This document shows positions 1 to 5,528 of a DNA stretch of 8,086 nucleotides, in pieces. Made by a program: the position numbers and the translations under genes. The number at the start of each line of letters is the position of its first letter. Position 1 is the first letter of the stretch. Source of the stretch: JBIOYL01 sp044870185 (GTDB taxonomy: Bacteria > Actinomycetota > CALGFH01); contig JBIOYL010000154.1 of NCBI GenBank assembly GCA_044870185.1, positions 1-8,086 on the forward strand, given 5' to 3'. The notes beneath the pieces are model-generated. The model ran no database searches and was not told the DNA's origin. It worked only from the letters and a program-made list of their open reading frames with translations.

Positions 1-67
1 GCGCCGTGGTGGTGCAGGCCTGCCAGATGCTTGCTCGCCGGCCGGTCCGGCGCAAGCGTCCGGGCGG

Positions 68-139
68 CGCGCCCGGCCGGTCGGCAGACTCGCCCCGCGC
101 GCCCGACCGGCACGGCGCTCGCCAACGCGCCCGGCCGGT
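68..139. repeat. Three G+C-rich repeats of about 28-30 bp period
   Basis: The 13-base core CGCGCCCGGCCGG occurs at 68-80 and 126-138, and with one mismatch (CGCGCCCGACCGG) at 98-110. The starts are 30 and 28 bp apart. A related CGCCGGCCGGTCCGG lies at 36-50. Only the cores are well conserved; the sequence between them has diverged. The role is unknown. It could be a degenerate intergenic repeat or chance similarity in G+C-rich DNA. Confidence 0.45.
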
Positions 140-144
140 AGGCT
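139..144 (+). promoter_or_regulatory. Possible -10 hexamer for aroG
   Basis: TAGGCT matches the actinobacterial TANNNT -10 pattern and would place the transcript start near 151, giving a leader of about 90 nt before the aroG ATG at 242. No convincing -35 hexamer lies 16-18 nt upstream, so this is only a candidate. If it is right, the three small hairpin repeats at 161-221 are all inside the aroG leader RNA. Confidence 0.25.
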
Positions 145-160
145 GAACCTGTCCGTGGCC

Positions 161-221
161 GAGCTGCCCCACCACGGGGCCAGGTTGCCCCAAGATGGGC
201 CGAGTTGCCCCAGCAGGGCAA
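161..221 (+). repeat. Three tandem hairpin-forming repeats in the aroG leader
   Basis: The motif G(C/T)TGCCCCA recurs at 163-171, 184-192 and 204-212, a period of 21 then 20 bp. Each copy is followed by a G-rich half that can pair with it. Copy 1 is GCCCC/GGGGC with a 5-nt loop (166-180). Copy 2 is GCCC/GGGC with a 6-nt loop (187-200). Copy 3 is TTGCCC/GGGCAA with a 5-nt loop (205-221). The change in period shows they are not coding repeats. The last hairpin ends one base before the GGAAGGGA Shine-Dalgarno at 223-230, so it may influence aroG translation; that role is inference. Confidence 0.55.
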
Positions 222-241
222 AGGAAGGGACCATTGCGGCG

Positions 242-1615
242 ATGACCGTCTCCACCCCCGTCACCCCACCCGACCCGTCCGGCTGGGCGCCCGGCAGCTG
301 GCGCACCCGGCCCGCCGCCCAGCAGCCCGACTGGCCCGACCCGGCCGAGCTCGACCGGGTGCTCGGCATCCTGGCCGGCCAGCCCCCCCTGGTGTTCGCC
401 GGCGAGTGCGACACGCTGCGCGCCAGCCTCGCCAAGGTGGCCGCCGGGCACGGCTTCCTGCTCCAGGCGGGCGACTGCGCCGAGACGTTCGACGCCTTCT
501 CGGCCAACGCCATCCGCGACAAGCTCAAGGTCATCCTGCAGATGGCGGTCGTGCTCACCTACGCGTCGGGCCTGCCGGTGGTCAAGCTCGGGCGCATCGC
601 CGGGCAGTTCGCCAAGCCCCGCAGCGCGCTGACCGAGCTGGTCGACGGCGTCGAGCTGCCCGCCTACCGGGGCGACTGCGTCAACTCGCCGGAGCGGACC
701 CCGGCGGCGCGCCGGCCCGACCCCCGCCGCCTGCTGCGCGCCTACCATCAGGCGGCGGCCACGCTGAACCTGCTGCGGGCGTTCACCAAGGGCGGCTTCG
801 CCGACCTGAACAAGGTCCACCTGTGGAACCAGGAGTTCGTGGCCCGCAGCACCGCCGGCAAGCGCTACGAGCAGACCGCCGAGGACATCGACCGGGCGCT
901 GCGCTTCATGGCCGCCTGCGGCGTGGACCTGACCGAGACCTCCACCCTGCACCAGGTCGACTTCTACACCTCCCACGAGGCGCTGCTGCTCGGCTTCGAG
1001 CAGGCCATGACCCGCTGGGACAGCGTCAACGGCGGCTGGTACGACACCTCGGCCCACCTGGTGTGGGTGGGGGACCGCACCCGCCAGCTCGACGGCGCCC
1101 ACCTCGAGTTCGCCGCCGGCGTCGGCAACCCGGTGGCGGTCAAGCTCGGCCCGACCGCGACCCCCGCCGACGCCGCCGCCATCTGCGCCCGCCTCGACCC
1201 GGGCCGGGAGCCGGGCCGGCTGACGCTGGTCACCCGGCTCGGCGCCGGCCGGGTGGAGGCGCTGCTGCCCGGGCTGGTGTCGGCGGTGGCCGCCGCCGGC
1301 CACCTGGTGGTGTGGGCCTGCGACCCCATGCATGGCAACACGTTCGTCGGGCCGTCGGGGCACAAGACGCGCCGCTTCGACGACGTGATGGCCGAGCTGT
1401 GCTCGTTCTTCGAGGTGCACCGCTCGCTCGGCACCCACCCGGGCGGGATCCACGTGGAGCTGACCGGCGACGACGTCACCGAGTGCCTGGGCGGCGCCGA
1501 GCAGATCATCGACGACCAGCTCAACCACCGCTACGAGACGGCCTGCGACCCGCGCCTGAACGCGAGCCAAGCGCTCGAGCTCGCCTTCCAGGTCGCCGAG
1601 CTGCTGCGCGGCTAG
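242..1615 (+). CDS. aroG: Class II 3-deoxy-D-arabino-heptulosonate-7-phosphate (DAHP) synthase
   Basis: Condenses phosphoenolpyruvate and erythrose 4-phosphate to DAHP, the first step of the shikimate pathway to aromatic amino acids; cytosolic and metal-dependent. The 457-residue product matches the usual size of the class II (mycobacterial/plant-type) enzyme and carries its signatures in order: LLQAGDCAETF (73-83), GRIAGQFAKPRS (117-128), YRGD (142-145), TSHEALLL (243-250), RTRQLDGAH (279-287), WACDPMHGNT (358-367), THPGGIHVELTG (398-409) and YETACDPRLN (431-440). The expected metal ligands are present as C79, H364, E406 and D436. ATG 242 is chosen because GGAAGGGA lies at 223-230, 11 nt upstream, and family similarity begins only after it; the frame stays open further upstream, and a GTG at 155 would add 29 unlike residues. 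The end interlocks with the stop codon of the convergent kamA. Repeats in the leader may be regulatory. The family call is secure. Confidence 0.97.
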   Translation: MTVSTPVTPPDPSGWAPGSWRTRPAAQQPDWPDPAELDRVLGILAGQPPLVFAGECDTLRASLAKVAAGHGFLLQAGDCAETFDAFSANAIRDKLKVILQMAVVLTYASGLPVVKLGRIAGQFAKPRSALTELVDGVELPAYRGDCVNSPERTPAARRPDPRRLLRAYHQAAATLNLLRAFTKGGFADLNKVHLWNQEFVARSTAGKRYEQTAEDIDRALRFMAACGVDLTETSTLHQVDFYTSHEALLLGFEQAMTRWDSVNGGWYDTSAHLVWVGDRTRQLDGAHLEFAAGVGNPVAVKLGPTATPADAAAICARLDPGREPGRLTLVTRLGAGRVEALLPGLVSAVAAAGHLVVWACDPMHGNTFVGPSGHKTRRFDDVMAELCSFFEVHRSLGTHPGGIHVELTGDDVTECLGGAEQIIDDQLNHRYETACDPRLNASQALELAFQVAELLRG

Positions 1616-3009
1616 CCGACCGGCGGGTAGTCGGGCACCTTGAAGCGGCGCCAGTACTGTCTGCCCTGCTCGGGCAGGCTGTGGATGGGGTCGTAGTACT
1701 CGTACCGGCGGCTGAGCGCGTCGGGGTCGTCGAACTCGATGCCGGTGCGGTAGTTCTTGGTCCAGTAGGAGATGCCCTTGTCGCGGTCGTAGGACTCGAC
1801 CTGGTGCACCCAGCGCTTGCCGACATACGGCACGTCGCAGACCACCCGGGGGGTGGCGAACCCGGGCAGGTAGCCCATGATCGCGTGCTGCAGCGCCTGG
1901 GCCTGGTGCACGGCGATCCGCCAGTGCTCGGAGTTGGGGATCATGTCGCACATGTAGAAGTAGTACGGCATGATCTTGGCCCGGTCGAGCAGGGTGAAGC
2001 ACAGCTCGAGCAGCGCCTTCGGGGTCGTGTTGACGCCGCGCAGCAGCACGCCCTGGTTGCGCACGTCGCGGAAGCCCAGCTCGAGGAGCTTGACGGCCGC
2101 GCGGCCGACCAGCGGGGTGAGCTGGTTGGCGTGGTTGACGTGGGTGTGCAGGGCGAGGTCGACCCCACGCCGGTTCGCCTTGCGGGCCAGCCGCTCCAGC
2201 CCGGCCAGCACGTCGTCCTGCAGGAAGTGCTGGGGCAGCCCCATGAGCGCCTTGGACGCCAGCCGGACGTCGCGGATGTGGTCGATGTCCAGCAGGGCCG
2301 ACACGAACTGCTCGAGCACGCGGATGGGCAGGTTGGCGACGTCGCCGCCGGACACGACCACGTCGCGCACCGACGGGGTGCGGCGCAGGTAGTCGAGGAT
2401 CTGCTCGTGCCGGCTCGGCTGCTTGACCTGGAAGCGGTACTTGGCGACCTGCGGGGTGGAGTTGCCGACCAGGTCCATGCGGGTGCAGTGGCCGCAGTAC
2501 TGCGGGCAGGTGGACAGCAGCTCGGCGAGCACCTTGGTGGGGTAGCGGTGGGTGAGCCCCTCGACCGCCCACATGTCCGCCTCGTGCAGGCTGTCGCGGG
2601 TCGACATCGGATGGCTCGGCCACTCCGGGTCGCGGTCGTCGGCGGCGGGCAGCATGTAGCGCCGCACCGGGTCCGCCCACAGGTCGCGCTCGTCCATGGT
2701 GTTGAGCATCTGCGGCGGGATGAGCATCGACATGGTCGCCTGCTCGGCCTGGTCGCGCTGGATGGAGGCGGCCAGGCTCGCCGGCAGCAGGTCGCCGAAG
2801 GCGGCGGCGAGCTGGCGCAGGCTCTTGACCGTGTGGGCCCGCTGCCACTGGGCCGAGGTCCACTCCGCGTGGGTCACGCCGCGGTAGCCGGGCAGCCGGG
2901 TCCAGTCCGGCTCGACCCAGTCACGCCGGAGCGGATAGGTGAACGGCTGCTCGGCCGGGTGCGCCTTGGGCACGCGCTGGAGGAACGGGCCCGGGTTCGT
3001 GTGCGACAT
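1612..3009 (-). CDS. kamA: KamA-family radical SAM aminomutase, probable L-lysine 2,3-aminomutase
   Basis: Predicted to convert L-alpha-lysine to beta-lysine using S-adenosylmethionine, a [4Fe-4S] cluster and PLP. The product is 465 residues, longer than the roughly 416 of the clostridial enzyme, mainly through an N-terminal extension. The cluster motif CxxxCxxC is C168, C172 and C175, with the carboxylate-binding Arg of the CTR motif at R177. SGGD is at 220-223. The two aspartates that bind the lysine side-chain amine in the clostridial enzyme (D293, D330) appear as D355 (YMCDM) and D392 (VCDVP). The PLP-binding lysine appears to be K398 (DVPYVGKRW), in a loop one residue shorter than the usual glycine-rich one. 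The start is ATG 3009 with GAGGA at 3015-3019. The upstream region is rich in hairpins. No acetyltransferase (AblB) or antibiotic gene is adjacent, so the fate of beta-lysine is unknown. The family is certain; the substrate is inferred from the retained aspartates. Confidence 0.9.
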   Translation of the reverse strand: MSHTNPGPFLQRVPKAHPAEQPFTYPLRRDWVEPDWTRLPGYRGVTHAEWTSAQWQRAHTVKSLRQLAAAFGDLLPASLAASIQRDQAEQATMSMLIPPQMLNTMDERDLWADPVRRYMLPAADDRDPEWPSHPMSTRDSLHEADMWAVEGLTHRYPTKVLAELLSTCPQYCGHCTRMDLVGNSTPQVAKYRFQVKQPSRHEQILDYLRRTPSVRDVVVSGGDVANLPIRVLEQFVSALLDIDHIRDVRLASKALMGLPQHFLQDDVLAGLERLARKANRRGVDLALHTHVNHANQLTPLVGRAAVKLLELGFRDVRNQGVLLRGVNTTPKALLELCFTLLDRAKIMPYYFYMCDMIPNSEHWRIAVHQAQALQHAIMGYLPGFATPRVVCDVPYVGKRWVHQVESYDRDKGISYWTKNYRTGIEFDDPDALSRRYEYYDPIHSLPEQGRQYWRRFKVPDYPPVG

Positions 3010-3139
3010 CGTTGTCCTCGCACTCGCAGGGGCCTGCTCGGCGCCATCCGGCAGGGTCCTTCTCGGGCTCGAACGGGGGTGGGTCGAACAGGTCCCCCAG
3101 CGCAGGACCGGCTGCATGCCGAACGGTCCGGCGGTGGAC

Positions 3140-3179
3140 CCTGCTGTGCACCTCCCGTGAGCAAGCCCACGATAGCAGG
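3140..3179 (-). promoter_or_regulatory. Possible nested stem-loop in the kamA upstream region
   Basis: Read on the kamA strand, CCTGCT pairs with AGCAGG (plus positions 3174-3179 and 3140-3145). Inside it CGTGGG and CTCACG (3171-3166 and 3161-3156) form a 6-bp stem with one G-U pair closed by the loop CUUG, a known stable tetraloop. The fold favours the minus strand, because the G-U pair becomes an A-C mismatch on the other strand. The structure is about 130 nt upstream of the kamA start. Whether it is transcribed is unknown. Confidence 0.3.
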
Positions 3180-3236
3180 TTCCCTGCCGAGGGCTCGGGC
3201 ACCTCGGCGCACCGGGCGATGCCTGGGTGCTGGGTG

Positions 3237-3273
3237 GCCGGGCGCCGCCGCATGCCGACCCGCGGCGCCCGGC
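3237..3273. repeat. Perfect 12-bp inverted repeat (GCCGGGCGCCGC arms)
   Basis: GCCGGGCGCCGC at 3237-3248 is exactly complementary to GCGGCGCCCGGC at 3262-3273, with a 13-nt loop. The stem is all G and C. No T-tract follows on either strand, so it is not a classical intrinsic terminator. It lies between two divergent genes and could be a leader hairpin, a U-less attenuator or a regulator site. Confidence 0.6.
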
Positions 3274-3333
3274 ACGCCTTGCCATGTTGTGAGAAGCTGA
3301 TGCCAGGAGCAACCGCGGCTGGCAGTGGCCGCG

Positions 3334-3356
3334 CTGCCGGGCTGTCAGCCCGGCAG
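3334..3356. promoter_or_regulatory. Near-perfect 23-nt palindrome upstream of the GlsB-type gene
   Basis: CTGCCGGGCTG (3334-3344), a single T, then CAGCCCGGCAG (3346-3356) form a perfect 11-bp inverted repeat around one central base. It ends 25 nt before the ATG at 3382 and 9 nt before the Shine-Dalgarno at 3366-3375. A one-base centre is typical of operator sites for dimeric regulators. In RNA it could instead form a 10-bp hairpin with a 3-nt loop in the leader. No T-tract follows, so it is not a standard terminator. Confidence 0.5.
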
Positions 3357-3381
3357 GCAAGCGGCGAGGAGGAAGCGCCAC

Positions 3382-3636
3382 ATGAGCTGGATCGGCTACA
3401 TCATCAGCCTGATCATCACGGGTCTGATCATCGGCGCCCTGGGACGGCTGGTCATTCCCGGGCGGAACCCGATGAGCATCTGGCTGACGATCGGGATCGG
3501 CATCCTCGGCGCCCTCGTCGGCGGCCTGATCGCCGGTGCCCTCAGCCTCGGCTGGGTGCTCACCGTCATCCTCGAGGTCGCCATCGCCGCGCTGCTCGTC
3601 TGGCTGCTCAGCGGCCGTTACCGGGTGCGCGCCTGA
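3382..3636 (+). CDS. GlsB/YeaQ/YmgE-family small membrane protein
   Basis: An 84-residue integral membrane protein of the family labelled stress-response or transglycosylase-associated; its biochemical role is not established. Three hydrophobic segments are visible, about residues 3-20, 33-54 and 58-76. The family signature is the polar loop after the first segment, GALGRLVIPGRNPM (18-31), followed by a glycine-rich second segment (GIGILGALVGGLIAG, 38-52). ATG 3382 is chosen because GAGGAGGAAG lies at 3366-3375, 6 nt before it; the in-frame upstream extension from 3325 is soluble and runs through the 23-nt palindrome, so it is not used. The gene appears monocistronic: kamA diverges from it, and a strong hairpin follows 12 nt after its stop. 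The palindrome in its leader is a candidate control site. Confidence 0.93.
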   Translation: MSWIGYIISLIITGLIIGALGRLVIPGRNPMSIWLTIGIGILGALVGGLIAGALSLGWVLTVILEVAIAALLVWLLSGRYRVRA

Positions 3637-3648
3637 CCGCGCCGTGCT

Positions 3649-3678
3649 CCGACGCCGTCTGGGCCGGGCCGGCGTCGG
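3649..3678. terminator. Hairpin between convergent stop codons, possible bidirectional terminator
   Basis: CCGACGCCG (3649-3657) pairs perfectly with CGGCGTCGG (3670-3678) across a 12-nt loop. It begins 12 nt after the stop of the small membrane-protein gene (3636) and lies 27 nt beyond the end of the convergent oxygenase gene (3706). There is no T-tract on either side; U-less hairpins at gene ends are frequent in actinobacteria, though not all of them terminate transcription. Confidence 0.5.
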
Positions 3679-3705
3679 TGGCTGGCTGCCCGAGCCGCTT
3701 CGGCG

Positions 3706-4572
3706 CTACGCGTCGCGCCAGTGCCGGGCGGCCTCGGCCAGGGAGCCGTAGCGGCCCTCCAGGCGCCGGCCGGCCATGACGGCCGGGGCGATGTAGCGCA
3801 GCCTGGGCGGCGCGAGCGGCCGAGCCAGGCGCAGGCCGGCCAGGGTCGCGCGCGTCCGCGCCCGCTCCAGGGGGCCGTGGCGCACGCCGTACAGCTCCCG
3901 CAGCGGCGCCGGCAGGGTGTGGAAGCCCAGGTAGGCGATCAGTCCCAACAGGGGCCGTCGCGGCACCTCCGGCGGCGGGTGGGCGATGAAGTCGGCCACC
4001 CGCCGGGAGCCGTCGGTCGGCCGCAGGATGCCGCTGGCCATGACCCCGTCGAGGTACGCCCGCAACGCCGCGACCGTGGGCGGAATGTGGCTGCGCGGCA
4101 GCCGGAGCAGCTCGGCCGAGACCATGGCCTCCTCGTGGAAGCGCTGGCGCCCGGCGTCGTCGAGCCGGCCGACCGTGTGGCGCTCGTACAGCAGGAAGCT
4201 GTCGACCAGGCAGGCGTGCACCCACAGCAGCAGGTCCGGGTCGCGGGCGTCGTAGCGCAGGCCGGTCACCGGGTCGACGCCCTTGATGGCGCCGTGGATG
4301 TCGTCGATGCGCCTGGAGGCGGCCAGCGCCTCCTGGCGGGTGCCGAAGATCACCGTGTAGGTCTGGCGCAGGGTGCGTTCCAGCCGCCGCCACGGGTCGC
4401 GCTCGTACATGCCGGTCTGGCGGGCGCCGGCGACGACCAGCGGGTGGGCGGAGTGCATCAGCAGCGCGCGGGCGCCGGCCAGCATGACGGTCGCTTCGCG
4501 CTGCACCTGCCAGGAGACGCTGTCGGGGCCGAACAGGCCCGGGTCGGCGTGCGGGGAACGGATCGCCGTCAT
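3706..4572 (-). CDS. DUF2236 / MpaB-type oxygenase family protein
   Basis: A 288-residue predicted soluble protein of the DUF2236 family, which includes fungal MpaB and the haem-dependent latex-clearing oxygenases. Most bacterial members have no assigned substrate, and I cannot assign one here. Family features in order: GLFGPDSVSW (12-21), the motif LLMHSAHPLVVAGA (37-50), DPWRRLERT (59-67), the conserved DDIHGAIKG (90-98), and YDARDPDLLLWVHA (107-120). The conserved histidines of these motifs are H43, H93 and H119; their possible role in haem or metal binding is inferred from the family. No signal peptide or clear membrane segment is seen. The start at ATG 4572 fits the usual N-terminus but has only a weak ribosome-binding site (GGCGG directly before it). 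The gene lies 71 nt downstream of the GLYR-like dehydrogenase on the same strand and is probably its operon partner. Confidence 0.85.
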   Translation of the reverse strand: MTAIRSPHADPGLFGPDSVSWQVQREATVMLAGARALLMHSAHPLVVAGARQTGMYERDPWRRLERTLRQTYTVIFGTRQEALAASRRIDDIHGAIKGVDPVTGLRYDARDPDLLLWVHACLVDSFLLYERHTVGRLDDAGRQRFHEEAMVSAELLRLPRSHIPPTVAALRAYLDGVMASGILRPTDGSRRVADFIAHPPPEVPRRPLLGLIAYLGFHTLPAPLRELYGVRHGPLERARTRATLAGLRLARPLAPPRLRYIAPAVMAGRRLEGRYGSLAEAARHWRDA

Positions 4573-4606
4573 GCCGCCAGGATACGACGCCTGCCCGGTT
4601 CCTTGT

Positions 4607-4640
4607 CCGGGATCCGGGCCGCAGCCGGGATCCGGGCCGC
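4607..4640. repeat. 16-bp perfect direct repeat between dehydrogenase and oxygenase genes
   Basis: CCGGGATCCGGGCCGC occurs at 4607-4622 and again at 4625-4640, a period of 18 bp. Both copies lie in the 71-bp gap between the dehydrogenase stop (4644) and the oxygenase start (4572). An upstream CCCGG at 4594-4598 can pair with the CCGGG at 4607-4611. The tandem copy could be a small slippage duplication, or it could form alternative hairpins in the intercistronic RNA. Confidence 0.7.
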
Positions 4641-4643
4641 GGG

Positions 4644-5528
4644 TCACAGCGCCTTGTCGCCGCTCACCGCGAAGTAGACGGCGGCCATGTCGTCGTCGCC
4701 ATGGCCGAGCTGGATGGCCCGCCCGAACTGCTGGTTCATGGCATCGGCCATGGGCAGGACCAGCCCGCACGCATGCGCCGCGTCCAGCACCAGGTGGGCG
4801 TCCTTGTGGGCGAGCCGCAGCGGGAAGCTGGCCGGGAACCGGGCGGCCGTCATCGCCTCCCCCTTGAGGCGCGCGTAGGGCGCCCCCACCGGGCCGCCCT
4901 CGATCGCGTCGAGGAACCCGGCCGGGTCCACCCCGCTGCACTGGGCGAGCGCGATGGTCTCGGCGAGCACACCGACCAGGCCGATGAGCCAGCTGTTGAC
5001 CACGACCTTGAGGCGCGAGCCGGCGCCGGTCTCGCCGACCCACAGCACGCGCTTGGCGATCGTGTCGAACAGCGGCGCGCAGCGGGCCTGTGCCTGGCTG
5101 GGGCCGGAGGCGAGCACCACCAGCTCGCCGTGCTCGGCGGGCTCCCTGGTGCCGAGCACGGGCGCGTCGACCAGGGTGCGGTCCGCGCGGCTGGCCAGCG
5201 CGGCCAGCCGCGCCGTGGCCGGCGCCCCGATGGTGCTCATCTGCAGCAGGACGGCGTCGGCGGCGCTCGCGGCGGCCGCGCCGCCCGGGCCGAACAGGGC
5301 CGCCTCCACGGCCGGCCCGTCGGCCAGCATGGTGAGCACGATCCCGGCGTCGCCGGCCGCCGCGGCCGGCGACGGGGCGAGCTCGGCGCCCACCTCGCCG
5401 AGCGGCGCCGCCCGCTCGGCGGTCCGGTTCCACACCCGGACCGTGAAGCCGGCCCCCAGCAGCCGCCGGGCGATCGCGCCGCCCATGATGCCCGTGCCGA
5501 GCACGGCGATGGTGGTGTCGTTGCCCAT
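4644..5528 (-). CDS. NADP(H)-dependent beta-hydroxyacid dehydrogenase family oxidoreductase, GLYR-like
   Basis: A 294-residue protein with the two-domain fold of the beta-hydroxyacid dehydrogenases. The N-terminal Rossmann motif GTGIMG is at 11-16. N34-R35-T36 after the second strand is typical of NADPH-using members. The substrate-loop motif DAPVLGTREPAEHGEL (121-136) resembles the S-K-K-P-A-E-D-G loop of plant glyoxylate/succinic-semialdehyde reductases (GLYR) more than the usual SGG form. The catalytic lysine is K174 in GAGSRLKVVVN (168-178), and the C-terminal KD is K242-D243. These features suggest reduction of a small aldehyde or semialdehyde with NADPH; the substrate is unproven. The catalytic lysine argues against an imine reductase. 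ATG 5528 has AGGAGG at 5534-5539. The gene diverges from the MarR gene, which probably controls it, and the oxygenase gene follows downstream. Confidence 0.9.
   Translation of the reverse strand: MGNDTTIAVLGTGIMGGAIARRLLGAGFTVRVWNRTAERAAPLGEVGAELAPSPAAAAGDAGIVLTMLADGPAVEAALFGPGGAAAASAADAVLLQMSTIGAPATARLAALASRADRTLVDAPVLGTREPAEHGELVVLASGPSQAQARCAPLFDTIAKRVLWVGETGAGSRLKVVVNSWLIGLVGVLAETIALAQCSGVDPAGFLDAIEGGPVGAPYARLKGEAMTAARFPASFPLRLAHKDAHLVLDAAHACGLVLPMADAMNQQFGRAIQLGHGDDDMAAVYFAVSGDKAL

Larger units (their letters stand above)
1..241. other. Repeat-rich region upstream of aroG; no gene assigned
   Basis: No recognisable gene. One plus-strand frame is open from the window edge to a TGA at 144-146 and could be the last 47 codons of a protein; it begins AVVVQACQML and then becomes arginine/proline-rich, a composition also produced by non-coding DNA this G+C-rich, so I do not call it. 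The aroG frame is also open back to the window edge, but the residues encoded before position 242 look like translated leader and not like class II DAHP synthase. The stretch contains two sets of short tandem repeats (68-139 and 161-221) and a possible -10 hexamer, listed separately. Confidence 0.4.
3010..3381. other. Non-coding divergent region with many inverted repeats
   Basis: This 372-bp gap between divergent kamA and the small membrane-protein gene has no convincing ORF. It carries a series of inverted repeats: GGTCC/GGACC at 3125-3140; CCTGCT/AGCAGG at 3140-3179 enclosing a smaller hairpin; GCCGAGG/CCTCGGC at 3186-3208; a perfect 12-bp repeat at 3237-3273; and a perfect 11-bp repeat at 3334-3356. 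It must contain both promoters. One TANNNT match toward kamA is TATCGT (minus strand, 3174-3169), but I see no good -35 for it. I recognise no known riboswitch core. The density of pairing suggests structured leader RNA or regulator sites. Confidence 0.5.

Noticed and set aside
3..146. Possible 3' end of an upstream gene ending at TGA 144-146
   Set aside because: Only 47 codons are visible, mostly arginine/proline-rich and overlapping tandem repeats. Sequence to the left of the window would be needed to decide.
3075..3098. GGGGG/CCCCC pairing with a 14-nt loop in the kamA upstream region
   Set aside because: Five G-C pairs around a long loop are expected by chance in this base composition.
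205..3300. A plus-strand open frame of 1031 codons spanning aroG and the antisense of kamA
   Set aside because: It overlaps two securely identified genes in other frames, is dominated by arginine, proline, glycine, alanine and histidine, and shows no known motif. Long shadow frames are normal in DNA this G+C-rich.
3012..3779. Plus-strand frame of 255 codons across the kamA upstream region and the GlsB-type gene
   Set aside because: It covers the small membrane-protein gene in another frame, is low in hydrophobic order, and has no family resemblance. The membrane protein has the strong ribosome-binding site.
5281..5420. Possible CRISPR-like or satellite pattern in the alanine-rich part of the dehydrogenase gene
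   Set aside because: The repeated GCC/GCG triplets encode alanine runs in a real protein; there is no repeat-spacer structure.
4573..5433. Minus-strand N-terminal extension of the oxygenase frame (in all 575 codons)
   Set aside because: Upstream of 4572 the frame is an arginine/glycine-rich shadow of the dehydrogenase gene. The MpaB/DUF2236 similarity begins right after ATG 4572.
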